From contig PLBP01000017.1 of assembly GCA_003135415.1 (NCBI GenBank), positions 1-64,000 on the forward strand: DNA of 64,000 nt, read 5' to 3'. The stretch is from Hyphomicrobiales bacterium (GTDB lineage: Bacteria > Pseudomonadota > Alphaproteobacteria > Rhizobiales > Xanthobacteraceae). The notes below the pieces were generated by a model. The model was not told the DNA's origin, did not search any database, and was given only the letters and a program-made list of their open reading frames with translations. Made by a program: the position numbers and the translations under genes. This document shows, piece by piece, positions 24,708 through 35,859 of this stretch. Position 1 is the stretch's first letter. The number at the start of each line of letters is the position of its first letter.

Positions 24708-26011
24708 TCCCGCGCTATTCCCGGCCGGAGATGGCCGCGATCTGGTCGGCGGAGACGCGCTTCCGCATCTGGTTCGAGATCGAGGCTTACGCCGCCGACG
24801 CCATGGCCGAACTCGGGCTCATTCCGAAAGAGGCGGCGAAAAAAGTCTGGGAGAAGGGAAAGAACGCAACTTTCGACGTCGCGCGCATCGATGCTATCGA
24901 GCGCGAGGTCAAGCACGACGTCATCGCCTTCCTCACGCATCTCGCCGAGATCGTCGGCCCCGAGGCGCGCTACGTCCATCTCGGCCTCACCTCCTCCGAC
25001 ATTCTTGACACTTGCCTTGCGGTGCAGCTCTCGCGTGCGTCCGATATTTTGCTCGCCGATCTCGATCGCCTGCTCGCGGCGCTGAAGAAACGCGCGTTCG
25101 AATACAAGGACACGCCCACCGCCGGCCGCTCGCACGGCGTCCATGCCGAGCCCACGACCTTCGGCCTCAAGCTTGCCTTCGCCTATGCCGAGTTCGCGCG
25201 CGCGCGAGTGCGGCTCGAGCACGCGCGGACCGAGATCGCGACCTGCGCCATTTCCGGCGCCGTCGGCACCTTCGCCAATAACGACCCACGCATTGAGGCG
25301 CATGTGGCGAAAAAGCTCGGCCTCGCGGTTGAGCCGGTCTCGACGCAAATCATCCCACGTGACCGCCATGCAATGTTCTTCGCGACGCTCGGCGTGATCG
25401 CGTCCTCGGTCGAGCGGCTTGCCACCGAAATCCGCCACTTGCAGCGCACCGAGGTGGGCGAAGCGGAGGAATTCTTCTCTGTGGGGCAAAAGGGCTCCTC
25501 GGCGATGCCGCACAAGCGCAATCCGGTGCTGACCGAAAACCTGGTCGGACTCTCGCGCATGGTGCGGGCCTATGTAACGCCCGCGCTCGAAGACGTGACG
25601 CTCTGGCACGAGCGCGACATTTCGCACTCCTCGGTCGAACGCATGATCGGGCCCGATGCCACGGTGACGCTCGACTTCGCCCTCGACCGCTTGGCCTCAG
25701 TCATCGAGAAGCTGCTGGTCTATCCCGAGGCGATGAAGAGGAACTTAGAGAAGCAGGGCGGCCTCGTTCACTCCGAGCGCGTATTGCTCGCCTTAGTGCA
25801 AAAGGGCCTTTCGCGCGAAGAGGCTTATAAGCTCGTGCAGAGAAACGCGATGAAGACTTGGGCCGGCGAAGGCGATTTCCTGGGTTTGCTCAAGCGCGAC
25901 CCGCAAGTGATTCAAAAGATTCGTGAATCAGAACTTGAGGCGCTGTTCGACCTGAATCATCACTTGAAGCACGTCGACACGATCTTCCAGCGGGTTTTCG
26001 GCAAGGCGTAA
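24704..26011 (+). CDS. purB: Adenylosuccinate lyase
   Basis: This 435-residue fumarase-superfamily enzyme acts twice in purine synthesis (SAICAR to AICAR, adenylosuccinate to AMP). It begins [20 protein letters not shown], with [29 protein letters not shown] and the signature [18 protein letters not shown]. It is translationally coupled to rpe by a 4-bp overlap. It opens a purine gene region that continues with purC and purSQL after the short divergent DUF1476 gene. Confidence 0.97.
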   Translation: MIPRYSRPEMAAIWSAETRFRIWFEIEAYAADAMAELGLIPKEAAKKVWEKGKNATFDVARIDAIEREVKHDVIAFLTHLAEIVGPEARYVHLGLTSSDILDTCLAVQLSRASDILLADLDRLLAALKKRAFEYKDTPTAGRSHGVHAEPTTFGLKLAFAYAEFARARVRLEHARTEIATCAISGAVGTFANNDPRIEAHVAKKLGLAVEPVSTQIIPRDRHAMFFATLGVIASSVERLATEIRHLQRTEVGEAEEFFSVGQKGSSAMPHKRNPVLTENLVGLSRMVRAYVTPALEDVTLWHERDISHSSVERMIGPDATVTLDFALDRLASVIEKLLVYPEAMKRNLEKQGGLVHSERVLLALVQKGLSREEAYKLVQRNAMKTWAGEGDFLGLLKRDPQVIQKIRESELEALFDLNHHLKHVDTIFQRVFGKA

Positions 26012-26027
26012 AAGCCGGCCGGGCAGG

Positions 26028-26354
26028 TCAGCTTCCGGCCTTGATTTCCTCGACCGCGCGCGCGAGCAACTCGTCCATGGTCTTGCGAATTTCCTGGTCG
26101 GAGACCCCCGCGACCTTCTTGGCGTCGAGATCGGCGCGCACCTTACGGAAAACGTCATGATCGCCCGCCTCCTCGAAATCGGCGGCGACGACGGCTTTGG
26201 CATAGGTGTCGGCGTCCGCTCCCGTGACGCCCATTTTCGACGCCGCCCACAGGCCGAGAAGCTTGTTCCGCCGCGCCGTTGCCTTGAAGCGCAGCTCTTC
26301 GTCATGCGCGAATTTTTTTTCGAAGCCTTCCTCGCGCTTGTCAAAGGTCGTCAT
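26028..26354 (-). CDS. DUF1476 protein, F1-ATPase inhibitor zeta-subunit family
   Basis: The 108-residue protein starts MTTFDKREEGFEKKFAHDEELRFKATARRNKLLGLWAA, the diagnostic DUF1476 N-terminus. In Paracoccus and other alphaproteobacteria this family (zeta subunit) binds F1-ATPase and blocks ATP hydrolysis through its N-terminal helix. A four-helix C-terminal part follows (DLDAKKVAGVSDQEIRKTMDELL). The ATG at 26354 is chosen because homology begins there. It stands alone, convergent with purB and divergent from purC. Confidence 0.92.
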   Translation of the reverse strand: MTTFDKREEGFEKKFAHDEELRFKATARRNKLLGLWAASKMGVTGADADTYAKAVVAADFEEAGDHDVFRKVRADLDAKKVAGVSDQEIRKTMDELLARAVEEIKAGS

Positions 26355-26646
26355 GGGTATCCTCGTGGCGAAGCGTCGGCCGCTCGGCGTCCTATGGGGT
26401 CGATTCGCTTTGATATCGGCCCGGCGCCCGCGGATCAACCGCCAGCGCAAGAATGGCTCGGGACAACGGCCGCCGTTGCATTGTATAGGATGTTCCGATC
26501 GGTTAGGTTGAGAAAAGTGGCATGCGGCTCGACAAAAGCCGCTCTTGCCGCGGCGTTCTGCGGCACTACCTATCGTGCAGGCACGCGTAAGCTTGTTGCA
26601 GGAGTTTTCGCCGAATATGGATTTTCGAAAGACACGGTACACCCCA

Positions 26647-27411
26647 ATGAGCCGCCGCCGTAAAATTTATGAGGGCAAGGCCAAGATCCTTTACGAAGGA
26701 CCGGAGCCCGCGACCCTCATCCAGCACTTCAAAGACGATGCCACCGCCTTCAATGCCAAAAAGCATGAAGTGATCGACGGCAAAGGCGTGCTCAACAACC
26801 GAATCTCGGAATACATATTTCAGCGGCTGAACGAAATCGGCGTGCCGACGCACTTCATCCGCCGGCTCAACATGCGCGAGCAGTTAATCCGCGAGGTCGA
26901 GATCATCCCGATCGAGGTGGTGGTGCGGAACGTCGCCGCGGGCTCGCTCGCGACCCGCCTCGGCCTCGAAGAAGGCACGCAGCTCCCCCGCTCGATCATC
27001 GAGTTCTATTACAAGAACGACAAGCTCAACGACCCGATGGTTTCGGAAGAACACATCACCGCCTTCGGCTGGGCCAACACGCAAGAGATCGACGACATCA
27101 CCGCGCTCGCGATCCGCGTGAACGATTTTCTATTGGGTCTCTTCCTCGGCATCGGCATCCGCCTCGTTGACTTCAAGATGGAATGCGGCCGCCTGTGGGA
27201 GAACGACATGCTCCGCATTGTCGTCGCCGACGAAATCAGCCCGGACAGCTGCCGGCTGTGGGACATCAAGACGAACGAGAAGCTCGACAAGGATCGCTTC
27301 CGCCGCGATCTCGGAGGTTTGATCGAGGCCTATACCGAAGTCGCCAAGCGCCTCGGCATCATGGCCGAAGGCGAGCCGCCGCAGGGCCGCGGGCCCGTAT
27401 TGGTGCAGTAA
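26647..27411 (+). CDS. purC: Phosphoribosylaminoimidazole-succinocarboxamide synthase
   Basis: The 254-residue SAICAR synthetase has [50 protein letters not shown] and the family signatures [21 protein letters not shown] and [24 protein letters not shown] and SPDSCRLWD also match. The start MSRRRK at 26647 follows rhizobial PurC practice; an in-frame ATG at 26617, which has GGAG 12 bases before it, would add ten residues. It begins the purC-purS-purQ-purL cluster. Confidence 0.95.
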   Translation: MSRRRKIYEGKAKILYEGPEPATLIQHFKDDATAFNAKKHEVIDGKGVLNNRISEYIFQRLNEIGVPTHFIRRLNMREQLIREVEIIPIEVVVRNVAAGSLATRLGLEEGTQLPRSIIEFYYKNDKLNDPMVSEEHITAFGWANTQEIDDITALAIRVNDFLLGLFLGIGIRLVDFKMECGRLWENDMLRIVVADEISPDSCRLWDIKTNEKLDKDRFRRDLGGLIEAYTEVAKRLGIMAEGEPPQGRGPVLVQ

Positions 27412-27480
27412 GTTCCTGCCTCGCGTATCGCGTTTTGGCGGGGCTTCAGCCCCCCGTCGCCGTTTCGGAGTGTCGGAGCC

Positions 27481-27720
27481 ATGAAGGCGCGCGTGACCGT
27501 GACGCTGAAGGCGGGCATCCTTGACCCGCAAGGCAAGGCGATCGAAGGCGCATTGAAGTCGCTCGGCGTCGCCGGCGTCGCCAGCGTGCGCCAGGGCAAG
27601 GTCTTCGATATCGAGGTCGAAGGAGTGGATCGCGCCAAAGCCGAACAGGCGCTCACGCTTGCGGCCGAAAAACTTCTCGCCAACATGGTGATCGAGAATT
27701 ACCGGGTCGAGTTGCTATGA
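27481..27720 (+). CDS. purS: FGAM synthase subunit PurS
   Basis: This 79-residue subunit bridges PurQ and the small-type PurL. It is recognised by [29 protein letters not shown] and the C-terminal [15 protein letters not shown]. It ends in a 4-bp overlap with purQ. Its presence agrees with the downstream purL being the short (about 740-residue) form that needs PurS. Confidence 0.95.
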   Translation: MKARVTVTLKAGILDPQGKAIEGALKSLGVAGVASVRQGKVFDIEVEGVDRAKAEQALTLAAEKLLANMVIENYRVELL

Positions 27721-28415
27721 AATCCGCCGTCGTCGTCTTCCCCGGCATCAATCGCGAGCGCGACATGGCGCGCGCGCTGAAATTCGTGTCCGGCAAGGAG
27801 CCGGCGATGGTTTGGCACGCTGATTCCGAACTGCCCAAAGGCACCGATCTCGTCGTGCTGCCGGGCGGCTTTTCCTACGGCGATTATCTCCGCTGCGGCG
27901 CCATCGCCGCGCGTGCGCCGATCATGGAAGCGGTGCGCACCCATGCGGCGAAGGGCGGGCTGGTGCTTGCCGTCTGCAACGGCTTTCAAATCGCCTGCGA
28001 GGCCGGATTACTGCCGGGCGTCTTGATGCGTAATGCGCGGCTGAAATTCATCTGCAAGGAAGTTTTTCTCCGCATCGAGCGCTCCGATACGCCGTTCACG
28101 CGCCAATACAATGCCGGCGCTGTTATTCGTGTGCCGGTGGCGCACGGCGAAGGCAACTACGTCGCCGACGCCGACACCATCGCACGGATCGAGGACGAAG
28201 GGCGCGTGCTGTTTCGCTACACCGCTCCGGACGGCAAGCTCGATCCTGCCTTCAATTTCAACGGCGCCACCAACGCAATCGCCGGCATTCTCTCCGAGAA
28301 GCGGAACGTCTTGGGCCTGATGCCGCATCCCGAGAACCACGTCGACCCCGCCGTCGGCCCGACGGATGGACGCCGCCTGTTCGAAAGCCTGGTCTCGACG
28401 CTCGAAGCCGCGTGA
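27717..28415 (+). CDS. purQ: FGAM synthase glutaminase subunit PurQ
   Basis: This 232-residue class I glutamine amidotransferase supplies ammonia to PurL. The oxyanion/nucleophile region reads [19 protein letters not shown] with the catalytic Cys, preceded by [17 protein letters not shown]. The His/Glu of the triad lie in [12 protein letters not shown]. It is coupled to purS, and purL follows after a 160-bp repeat-filled spacer. Confidence 0.96.
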   Translation: MKSAVVVFPGINRERDMARALKFVSGKEPAMVWHADSELPKGTDLVVLPGGFSYGDYLRCGAIAARAPIMEAVRTHAAKGGLVLAVCNGFQIACEAGLLPGVLMRNARLKFICKEVFLRIERSDTPFTRQYNAGAVIRVPVAHGEGNYVADADTIARIEDEGRVLFRYTAPDGKLDPAFNFNGATNAIAGILSEKRNVLGLMPHPENHVDPAVGPTDGRRLFESLVSTLEAA

Positions 28416-28440
28416 TGAGTCCAAATGACACGCAGCTTGT

Positions 28441-28570
28441 TCCTTTTCACCTCTCCCCCCAGGGGAGAGGTCGGCCACGAAGTGGCCGGGTGAGGGGGAA
28501 TAGATGCACGCTATTTTCTCCACCACTTCCCCCTCACCCCAACCCTCTCCCCAAAGGGGAGAGGGAGAAG
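28441..28570. repeat. Inverted pair of C/G-rich hairpin repeats before purL
   Basis: Hairpin CCTCTCCCC/GGGGAGAGG (28450-28470), hairpin CGGCCAC-GAA-GTGGCCG (28472-28488) and hairpin CCCTCTCCCC-AAA-GGGGAGAGGG (28543-28565). In addition GGGTGAGGGGGAA (28488-28500) is the exact complement of TTCCCCCTCACCC (28527-28539), so two copies of a known rhizobial intergenic repeat type lie head to head. The last copy runs into the purL ribosome-binding site. Confidence 0.8.
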
Positions 28571-28575
28571 ATTCG

Positions 28576-30792
<2,217 letters not shown>

Positions 30793-30807
30793 GGCGGGAG
30801 ACGATCA

Positions 30808-31047
30808 ATGGCAATGGATGCCCGGGACATCGAACGTTTGATCAAGGCAGCCATTCCCGACGCGCATGTGGAAATTCGTGACTTGGCCGGCGACGGCGAC
30901 CATTATGCCGCCACGGTGGTGGCCGAGAGCTTTCGCGGAAAGAGCCGTGTGCAGCAACACCAAATGGTCTATGCTGCGCTGAAAGGTTCGATGGGCGGCG
31001 CGCTGCACGCACTCGCCCTGCAAACGACGATCCCGGAAGGGCGCTAG
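30808..31047 (+). CDS. BolA/IbaG-family protein
   Basis: This 79-residue BolA-like protein has a class II KH-like fold. VEIRDLAGDGDHYAATVVAESFRGKSRVQQHQMVYAAL contains the family His ligand region, followed by HALALQTTIPE. With CGFS glutaredoxins, BolA proteins form [2Fe-2S] heterodimers in iron sensing and Fe-S transfer, and the next gene is exactly such a glutaredoxin. GGGAG lies 7 bases before the ATG; a second ATG two codons in is possible. The TAG stop abuts repeat copy 3. Confidence 0.93.
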   Translation: MAMDARDIERLIKAAIPDAHVEIRDLAGDGDHYAATVVAESFRGKSRVQQHQMVYAALKGSMGGALHALALQTTIPEGR

Positions 31048-31095
31048 CGCATGATCCCGAAAAGTGGGAACCGGTTTTCGGACAAGATCATGCGC
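31047..31095 (+). repeat. Interspersed GATCATGC palindromic repeat, copy 3 (short form)
   Basis: GCGCATGATC...GATCATGCGC with core CCCGAAAAGTGGGAACCGG and TTTTCGG. The copy starts at the last base of the bolA stop codon and lies between bolA and grxD. It lacks the internal CCCGGACTTGATCCGGG hairpin of copies 1 and 2. Confidence 0.85.
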
Positions 31096-31112
31096 CGGAA
31101 AAAGGAACGAAC

Positions 31113-31451
31113 ATGAGCATCAACCAATTCATCGACCAGCAACTGAAGTCGAGCGATGTCGTGCTTTTCATGAAAGGCACGCCGCAATTCCCGCAATGCG
31201 GCTTCTCGGGCCAGCTCGTCCAAATCCTCGACCATCTCGGCGTGCCGTATAAAGGCATTAACATTCTCGACTCCGACGAGCTGCGTCAGGGAATCAAGGC
31301 TTTTTCCAACTGGCCGACCATTCCGCAGCTTTATGTGAAGGGCGAATTTGTCGGCGGCTGCGACATCATCCGCGAGATGTTCCAATCGGGCGAATTGCAG
31401 GGCGTTCTCAAGGAAAAGGGCGTGAGCTTGCGCGAGCGCGCGCAGGCGTGA
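31113..31451 (+). CDS. grxD: Monothiol glutaredoxin (Grx4 family)
   Basis: The 112-residue glutaredoxin has the active site QCGFS (CGFS, monothiol) in LFMKGTPQFPQCGFSGQLVQ, the glutathione-binding WPTIPQLYVKGEFVGGCDII and a C-terminal helix. Members carry a glutathione-ligated [2Fe-2S] cluster and pair with BolA proteins, encoded directly upstream. A strong terminator follows. Confidence 0.96.
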   Translation: MSINQFIDQQLKSSDVVLFMKGTPQFPQCGFSGQLVQILDHLGVPYKGINILDSDELRQGIKAFSNWPTIPQLYVKGEFVGGCDIIREMFQSGELQGVLKEKGVSLRERAQA

Positions 31452-31475
31452 GCCGGCTGACTTCGCAGCGCTAAA

Positions 31476-31510
31476 ATAAAAAAAGGCCGCTCAAAAGGCG
31501 GCCTTTTTGC
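31476..31510 (+). terminator. Terminator of bolA-grxD
   Basis: AAAAAGGCCGC (loop TCAAAAG) GCGGCCTTTTT, an A/T-flanked hairpin that can serve both strands. It lies 25 bases after grxD. Confidence 0.9.
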
Positions 31511-31531
31511 TTTCTGGGATCACTTTTACTG

Positions 31532-31580
31532 GAGCATGATCTTGTCCGAAAACCGGTTCCCACTTTTCGGGATCATGCTC
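31532..31580 (-). repeat. Interspersed GATCATGC palindromic repeat, copy 4 (short form)
   Basis: On the minus strand the copy reads AGCATGATCCCGAAAAGTGG through AACCGGTTTTCGG to GATCATGCTC. It begins directly after the rpsD TAG stop, in the same sense as the gene, exactly as copies 2 and 3 do behind pcaD and bolA. Confidence 0.85.
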
Positions 31581-32197
31581 TAGCGCGAGTAAAATTCGAT
31601 GACGAGATGGGGTTCCATCTTAACCGGATAAGGCACTTCGCTGAGCGTCGGCACCCGCACCATTTTGCCGCTCATTTTCTTGTGATCGATTTCAAGATAT
31701 TCGGGCACGTCCCGCTCCGGCGATTGGCTCGCCTCTAACACGATAATGAGTTCCTTGCCGCGGTTCGTCAGCTCCACGACATCTCCGACCTTCACGCGAA
31801 AACTCGGAATGGTGACGCGCTTCCCGTTCACCAATACATGGCCGTGCGACACCACCTGCCGAGCGGAAAACACCGTCGGCACGAATTTGGCGCGATAGAT
31901 GAACGCGTCCAGCCGCCGCTCCAGCAACCCGATCAGGATCGCGCCGGTGTCGCCGCGCAGGCGCGAGGCTTCGTGATAAATGTTGCGAAACTGCCGTTCC
32001 GAAATATTGGCGTAATAGCCGCGAAGTTTTTGTTTCGCGCGCAGCTGCACGCCGAAATCGGAGAGCTTACCTTTGCGCCGCTGGCCGTGCTGGCCGGGTC
32101 CATATTCGCGGCGGTTCACGGGGCTCTTCGGGCGGCCCCAGATATTCTCGCCCATGCGGCGATCGAGCTTATGCTTCGCCGATATGCGCTTCGTCAT
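31580..32197 (-). CDS. rpsD: 30S ribosomal protein S4
   Basis: This 205-residue ribosomal protein S4 helps nucleate 30S assembly. It begins [26 protein letters not shown], a typical alphaproteobacterial start. The S4 RNA-binding domain is in [37 protein letters not shown]. The start at 32197 has AAAGGGAT upstream. It is encoded alone, away from the alpha operon, as usual in rhizobia. Confidence 0.97.
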   Translation of the reverse strand: MTKRISAKHKLDRRMGENIWGRPKSPVNRREYGPGQHGQRRKGKLSDFGVQLRAKQKLRGYYANISERQFRNIYHEASRLRGDTGAILIGLLERRLDAFIYRAKFVPTVFSARQVVSHGHVLVNGKRVTIPSFRVKVGDVVELTNRGKELIIVLEASQSPERDVPEYLEIDHKKMSGKMVRVPTLSEVPYPVKMEPHLVIEFYSR

Positions 32198-32359
32198 CGC
32201 GGATCCCTTTCTCGTTTCGGATCGCGCCCTCCTCTGCCGGATGTTCCGGCCGACAGGCAAGGTAACCGTGCGCCGGTTCTTGCCGCGGGTGCGGGAAAAG
32301 CCAAGCGGGCCCGTGGGCCCGCCAAGCTGCGGTGGAATAGCCGGTTGCGTGACGCCTTG

Positions 32360-33169
32360 TCAAACCGGCGGCTTTGCCGTCTCCGCTTGCGCCGCGACCA
32401 CGTTGAACTGGCACAAGGACTGAACAAGCGCCGGCTGAGGACGTTTTCCGCTGGTGAAATAAGCCTCGATCGGAAGGCCCGTGGCCTCTCCCCGCTCGGC
32501 GATGAGGCTCGAGGCGCGTCTTGCGATCGCCGCCGCCGGATCGATCCAGTTGACCGGCCAGGGAGCTGCTTTAACGAGCCGATCGAGGATCAGCGGATAA
32601 TGCGTGCAGGCAAGTACGACCGTATCGGTGCGGCTTCCATCGTCGACGAAGCACGGTTCGATCTTCGACGCGATGGCGGCGTCCTCGACGGCCTCGCCGC
32701 GAAGGATGGCTTCGGCGAGACTCGCGAGCTTTTCGCTCCCCACTAATGTGACATTGCATCCAGCGGCGAATTCGCGGATCAAACCTTGCGTATAGTCGCG
32801 TTTCACCGTGCCCGGCGTCGCCAGCACGCTCACCCGTTTCGAGACCGAACGCTCGCAGGCGGGCTTGATCGCCGGCACCGTGCCCACGAACGGGATCGAA
32901 AACCGCGCCCGCAAAGCGGGAAGCGCCATTGTCGAAGCGGTATTGCAGGCAATCACCACGAGCAATGGGTCGAGCCGCTCGATCAATCCGGCGACGACGC
33001 CGACCACCCGCTCGGCCAGCGCATCGTCGTCCCATTGTCCGTACGGAAAAGCGGCATCATCGGCCGCGTAGATCAAACGTAAATCGGGCCGCAGTTGAGC
33101 GAGCTCGCGAAGGACGGTCAATCCGCCCAAGCCGGAATCAAAAACAAGAACTCCTCGATCAGGGCGCAC
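32360..33169 (-). CDS. murI: Glutamate racemase
   Basis: The 269-residue enzyme supplies D-glutamate for peptidoglycan. VFDSGLGGLTVLREL, the catalytic cysteines in VIACNTASTMAL and VLACTHYPLI, and PYGQWDDDALAER fit MurI. The start is a GTG at 33169 with GAGGA six bases upstream; no ATG fits better. It lies 162 bp upstream of rpsD on the same strand. Confidence 0.95.
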   Translation of the reverse strand: MRPDRGVLVFDSGLGGLTVLRELAQLRPDLRLIYAADDAAFPYGQWDDDALAERVVGVVAGLIERLDPLLVVIACNTASTMALPALRARFSIPFVGTVPAIKPACERSVSKRVSVLATPGTVKRDYTQGLIREFAAGCNVTLVGSEKLASLAEAILRGEAVEDAAIASKIEPCFVDDGSRTDTVVLACTHYPLILDRLVKAAPWPVNWIDPAAAIARRASSLIAERGEATGLPIEAYFTSGKRPQPALVQSLCQFNVVAAQAETAKPPV

Positions 33170-33275
33170 CGTTCGTCCTCAACTGTCCATGATGGCTGGC
33201 GATTTTCGCGTGCTGCGGCAATAAGAGAAAGTTGACAGCGGAAAGTAAAGATTGCCTTGCCACGCTCGCGTCAAG

Positions 33276-34478
33276 TCAGTCCCGATTTTCAAGAATCGCG
33301 GCGTTCAATCGATCGAGAAGCTGCGGCAGGTCGTTTTCGACTTCCACGTCGCGCACCTCGATGATGCGATAGTTCCTATCCGCGAGCCAGTTTCGCTTTT
33401 CCGCTCGCGCGGCTTTCGCCTCCGCCGATTCATCTCCGGGAACAAGATCGATCACCGCGCGCAAAGGAAACGAAACCAGATCGGTGATGTGGGGACCGAC
33501 CGGCACTTGCCGTTTGAAGCCAAGGCTCGCGAAGCGGCGGTCTTTCACCACGCCGTCCCACAACGCGCGTTCGGCGTCGGTCGGATTGCGGCGCAATAAA
33601 CGCGCAAGCCCGCGCACGGGTCCCTGTTCCGAGGGAACGCGGCCATTGCCGTGTTCGGCAAGGAGTACACGCAGCACCGCCGCCTCTTCTCCGTCGAGCA
33701 CGCCGCCTTTGGCCGGGCCCTTGCGGCCCTCGGCGAGTGCCAGAATGATGCCATGGAGCGTGTGGATATCCTGCTGCGTCGGGCGCATGCGGGTGACGAT
33801 GTTGCGCAGGTTTACGGTCATGGTCGCGTGCTTCTCGGGCGGGCGGAAGAACTCGATCCGGTCGAGTTCGCGTTCGAGATCGGCGAAGAACGCGAGCAGC
33901 TGCTCCTTGGGCGCGAGCGAAGATTTTTCCGGCATCGAGAACGGAAGCTGGCCACCGCTCGCCTTGAGCCATTCATAGGCGACGACGGCGACCGCATGGG
34001 AAAGATTGAGCGAGGCAAAGGCCGGATTTATGGGGAGCGTCAGAATGGCGTCTGCAAGCCCGACCTCGTCATTCTCAAGCCCGTTCCTCTCGCGGCCGAA
34101 CATAAAGGCGACCGTCTCGCCCGCCACGACGCGAGGGACGGCTAGACGCGCGGCCTCGTCGGCACCGACCACCGGCTTGGCCTGGTCATGTTGGCGGGCC
34201 GTCGCGGCAAACAGGAAATTGCAGTCGGCGATCGCTTCCTCGAGCGTATCGAAAAGGCGCGCCTCGTCGAGTATGCGGTCGGCGCCCGAGGCCGAGCGTT
34301 TCGCCTGAACGCTCGGCCATCCGTCGCGCGGCCGCACCAGACGTAATTGCGAGAGACCAAAATTCGCCATGGCGCGGGCGGTGGCGCCGATATTTTCGCC
34401 GAGCTGTGGCTCGACCAAAATCACGGCGGGGCCACCCGCGACCCACTCCTTGGTTCGATCCGTGCCGGCGCCAGGCAT
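33276..34478 (-). CDS. TrmJ-like tRNA methyltransferase fused to a C-terminal DUF559 domain
   Basis: The 400-residue protein has two domains. Residues 1-255 are a SPOUT methyltransferase of the TrmJ type (2'-O-methylation at position 32 of tRNA): VILVEPQLGENIGATARAMANFGL, FMFGRERNGLENDEVGLAD and LPINPAFASLNLSHAVAVVAYEW. Residues 285-395 resemble DUF559, a PD-(D/E)xK/VSR-like nuclease-related domain: RLLRRNPTDAERALWDGV, FKRQVPVGPHITDLVSF, VIDLVPGD, then RNWLADRNYRIIEVRDVEVEND. The two are in one uninterrupted frame. The usual VVELDGGQH of DUF559 reads VIDLVPGDE, so nuclease activity is doubtful. Confidence 0.85.
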   Translation of the reverse strand: MPGAGTDRTKEWVAGGPAVILVEPQLGENIGATARAMANFGLSQLRLVRPRDGWPSVQAKRSASGADRILDEARLFDTLEEAIADCNFLFAATARQHDQAKPVVGADEAARLAVPRVVAGETVAFMFGRERNGLENDEVGLADAILTLPINPAFASLNLSHAVAVVAYEWLKASGGQLPFSMPEKSSLAPKEQLLAFFADLERELDRIEFFRPPEKHATMTVNLRNIVTRMRPTQQDIHTLHGIILALAEGRKGPAKGGVLDGEEAAVLRVLLAEHGNGRVPSEQGPVRGLARLLRRNPTDAERALWDGVVKDRRFASLGFKRQVPVGPHITDLVSFPLRAVIDLVPGDESAEAKAARAEKRNWLADRNYRIIEVRDVEVENDLPQLLDRLNAAILENRD

Positions 34479-34636
34479 TCCCGCTTCTCTCTTTTCAGCC
34501 TCCCTTCGGCGAAGGTCGGCTTTCTCCTTTTATATTCCAGTGCTATAGCCACGCCGCCGCATAGGGCGACTCTATTCCGGCTGCCGACGCTCTTTCCCAG
34601 AAAACAAACTTCCCGTCCTCACAGAAAGTCCTCGCC

Positions 34637-35848
34637 ATGGCGAAAATCAAGGTCAAAAACCCTGTCGTCGAACTCGATGGCGACGAGATGACGCGTATCA
34701 TCTGGCAGCTCATCAAGGACAAGCTGATTAACCCCTATCTCGATGTCGAGCTTCTCTATTTCGACCTTGGCATCGAAAATCGCGACAAGACGGAAGACCG
34801 GGTCACCGTCGAGGCGGCCGAGGCGATCAAGCGCGTGGGCGTCGGCGTCAAATGCGCGACCATCACCCCCGACGAGGATCGCGTGAAGGAGTTCGGCCTC
34901 AAGAAGATGTGGCGCTCGCCCAACGGCACCATTCGCAACATCCTGGACGGGGTCATTTTTCGGGAACCCATCATCTGCAAGAACGTGCCCCGGCTCGTGC
35001 CCGGCTGGACCAAACCGATCATCGTCGGCCGCCATGCCTTTGGCGACCAGTATCGCGCGACCGACTTCAAGGTCCCGGGAAAAGGCAAGCTCACCATCAC
35101 CTTCACCGGCACCGACGGCAAGAAGATCGAGCATGAAGTGTTCGAATTTCCCGGCAGCGGTGTCGCGCTCGCCATGTACAATCTCGACGACTCGATCCGC
35201 GATTTCGCCCGCGCCTCGCTGAATTACGGCCTCTCGCGCGGCTATCCCGTTTATCTCTCGACCAAGAACACCATTCTCAAAATCTACGACGGCCGCTTCA
35301 AGGACATCTTTCAGGAAGTTTACGACAAGGAATTCAAAGCCGAATTCGACAAGAAGAAAATCACCTACGAGCACCGCCTAATCGACGACATGGTGGCATC
35401 CTCCCTGAAATGGTCGGGCGGCTATGTCTGGGCCTGCAAGAACTACGACGGCGACGTGCAGTCCGACACGGTGGCGCAGGGCTTCGGCTCGCTCGGCTTG
35501 ATGACCTCCGTGCTGTTGACGCCCGACGGCAAGGTCGTCGAGTCGGAAGCCGCCCACGGCACGGTGACGCGGCATTATCGCGAACATCAAAAGGGCAAGA
35601 AGACGTCGACCAACTCGATCGCCTCGATCTTCGCCTGGACGCGCGGGCTTGCGCACCGCGCCGAGCTCGATAACAACGCCGAGCTCGCGAAATTCGCCGG
35701 GACCCTGGAAAAAGTCTGCGTCGACACGGTCGAAGCGGGCTTCATGACGAAGGATTTGGCGCTCCTCGTCGGCGCCGACCAGAAATGGCTTTCGACCACC
35801 GGCTTCCTCGACAAGGTCGACGAAAATCTCAAGAAGGCCATGCGCTGA
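34637..35848 (+). CDS. icd: NADP-dependent isocitrate dehydrogenase
   Basis: This 403-residue dimeric IDH is of the eukaryote-like subfamily found in alphaproteobacteria. It has [19 protein letters not shown], substrate loop [36 protein letters not shown] and the metal region [29 protein letters not shown]. The conserved C-terminal cofactor region has [17 protein letters not shown] and [14 protein letters not shown]. It oxidises isocitrate to 2-oxoglutarate in the TCA cycle. Monocistronic; the 158-bp upstream region should hold its promoter. Confidence 0.97.
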   Translation: MAKIKVKNPVVELDGDEMTRIIWQLIKDKLINPYLDVELLYFDLGIENRDKTEDRVTVEAAEAIKRVGVGVKCATITPDEDRVKEFGLKKMWRSPNGTIRNILDGVIFREPIICKNVPRLVPGWTKPIIVGRHAFGDQYRATDFKVPGKGKLTITFTGTDGKKIEHEVFEFPGSGVALAMYNLDDSIRDFARASLNYGLSRGYPVYLSTKNTILKIYDGRFKDIFQEVYDKEFKAEFDKKKITYEHRLIDDMVASSLKWSGGYVWACKNYDGDVQSDTVAQGFGSLGLMTSVLLTPDGKVVESEAAHGTVTRHYREHQKGKKTSTNSIASIFAWTRGLAHRAELDNNAELAKFAGTLEKVCVDTVEAGFMTKDLALLVGADQKWLSTTGFLDKVDENLKKAMR

Positions 35849-35859
35849 ACCGGGCGAGC

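Noticed and set aside
28504-28575. Earlier in-frame start for PurL
   Set aside because: It would translate the hairpin repeats into a Ser/Pro-rich leader with no homology; the 28576 start has a ribosome-binding site.
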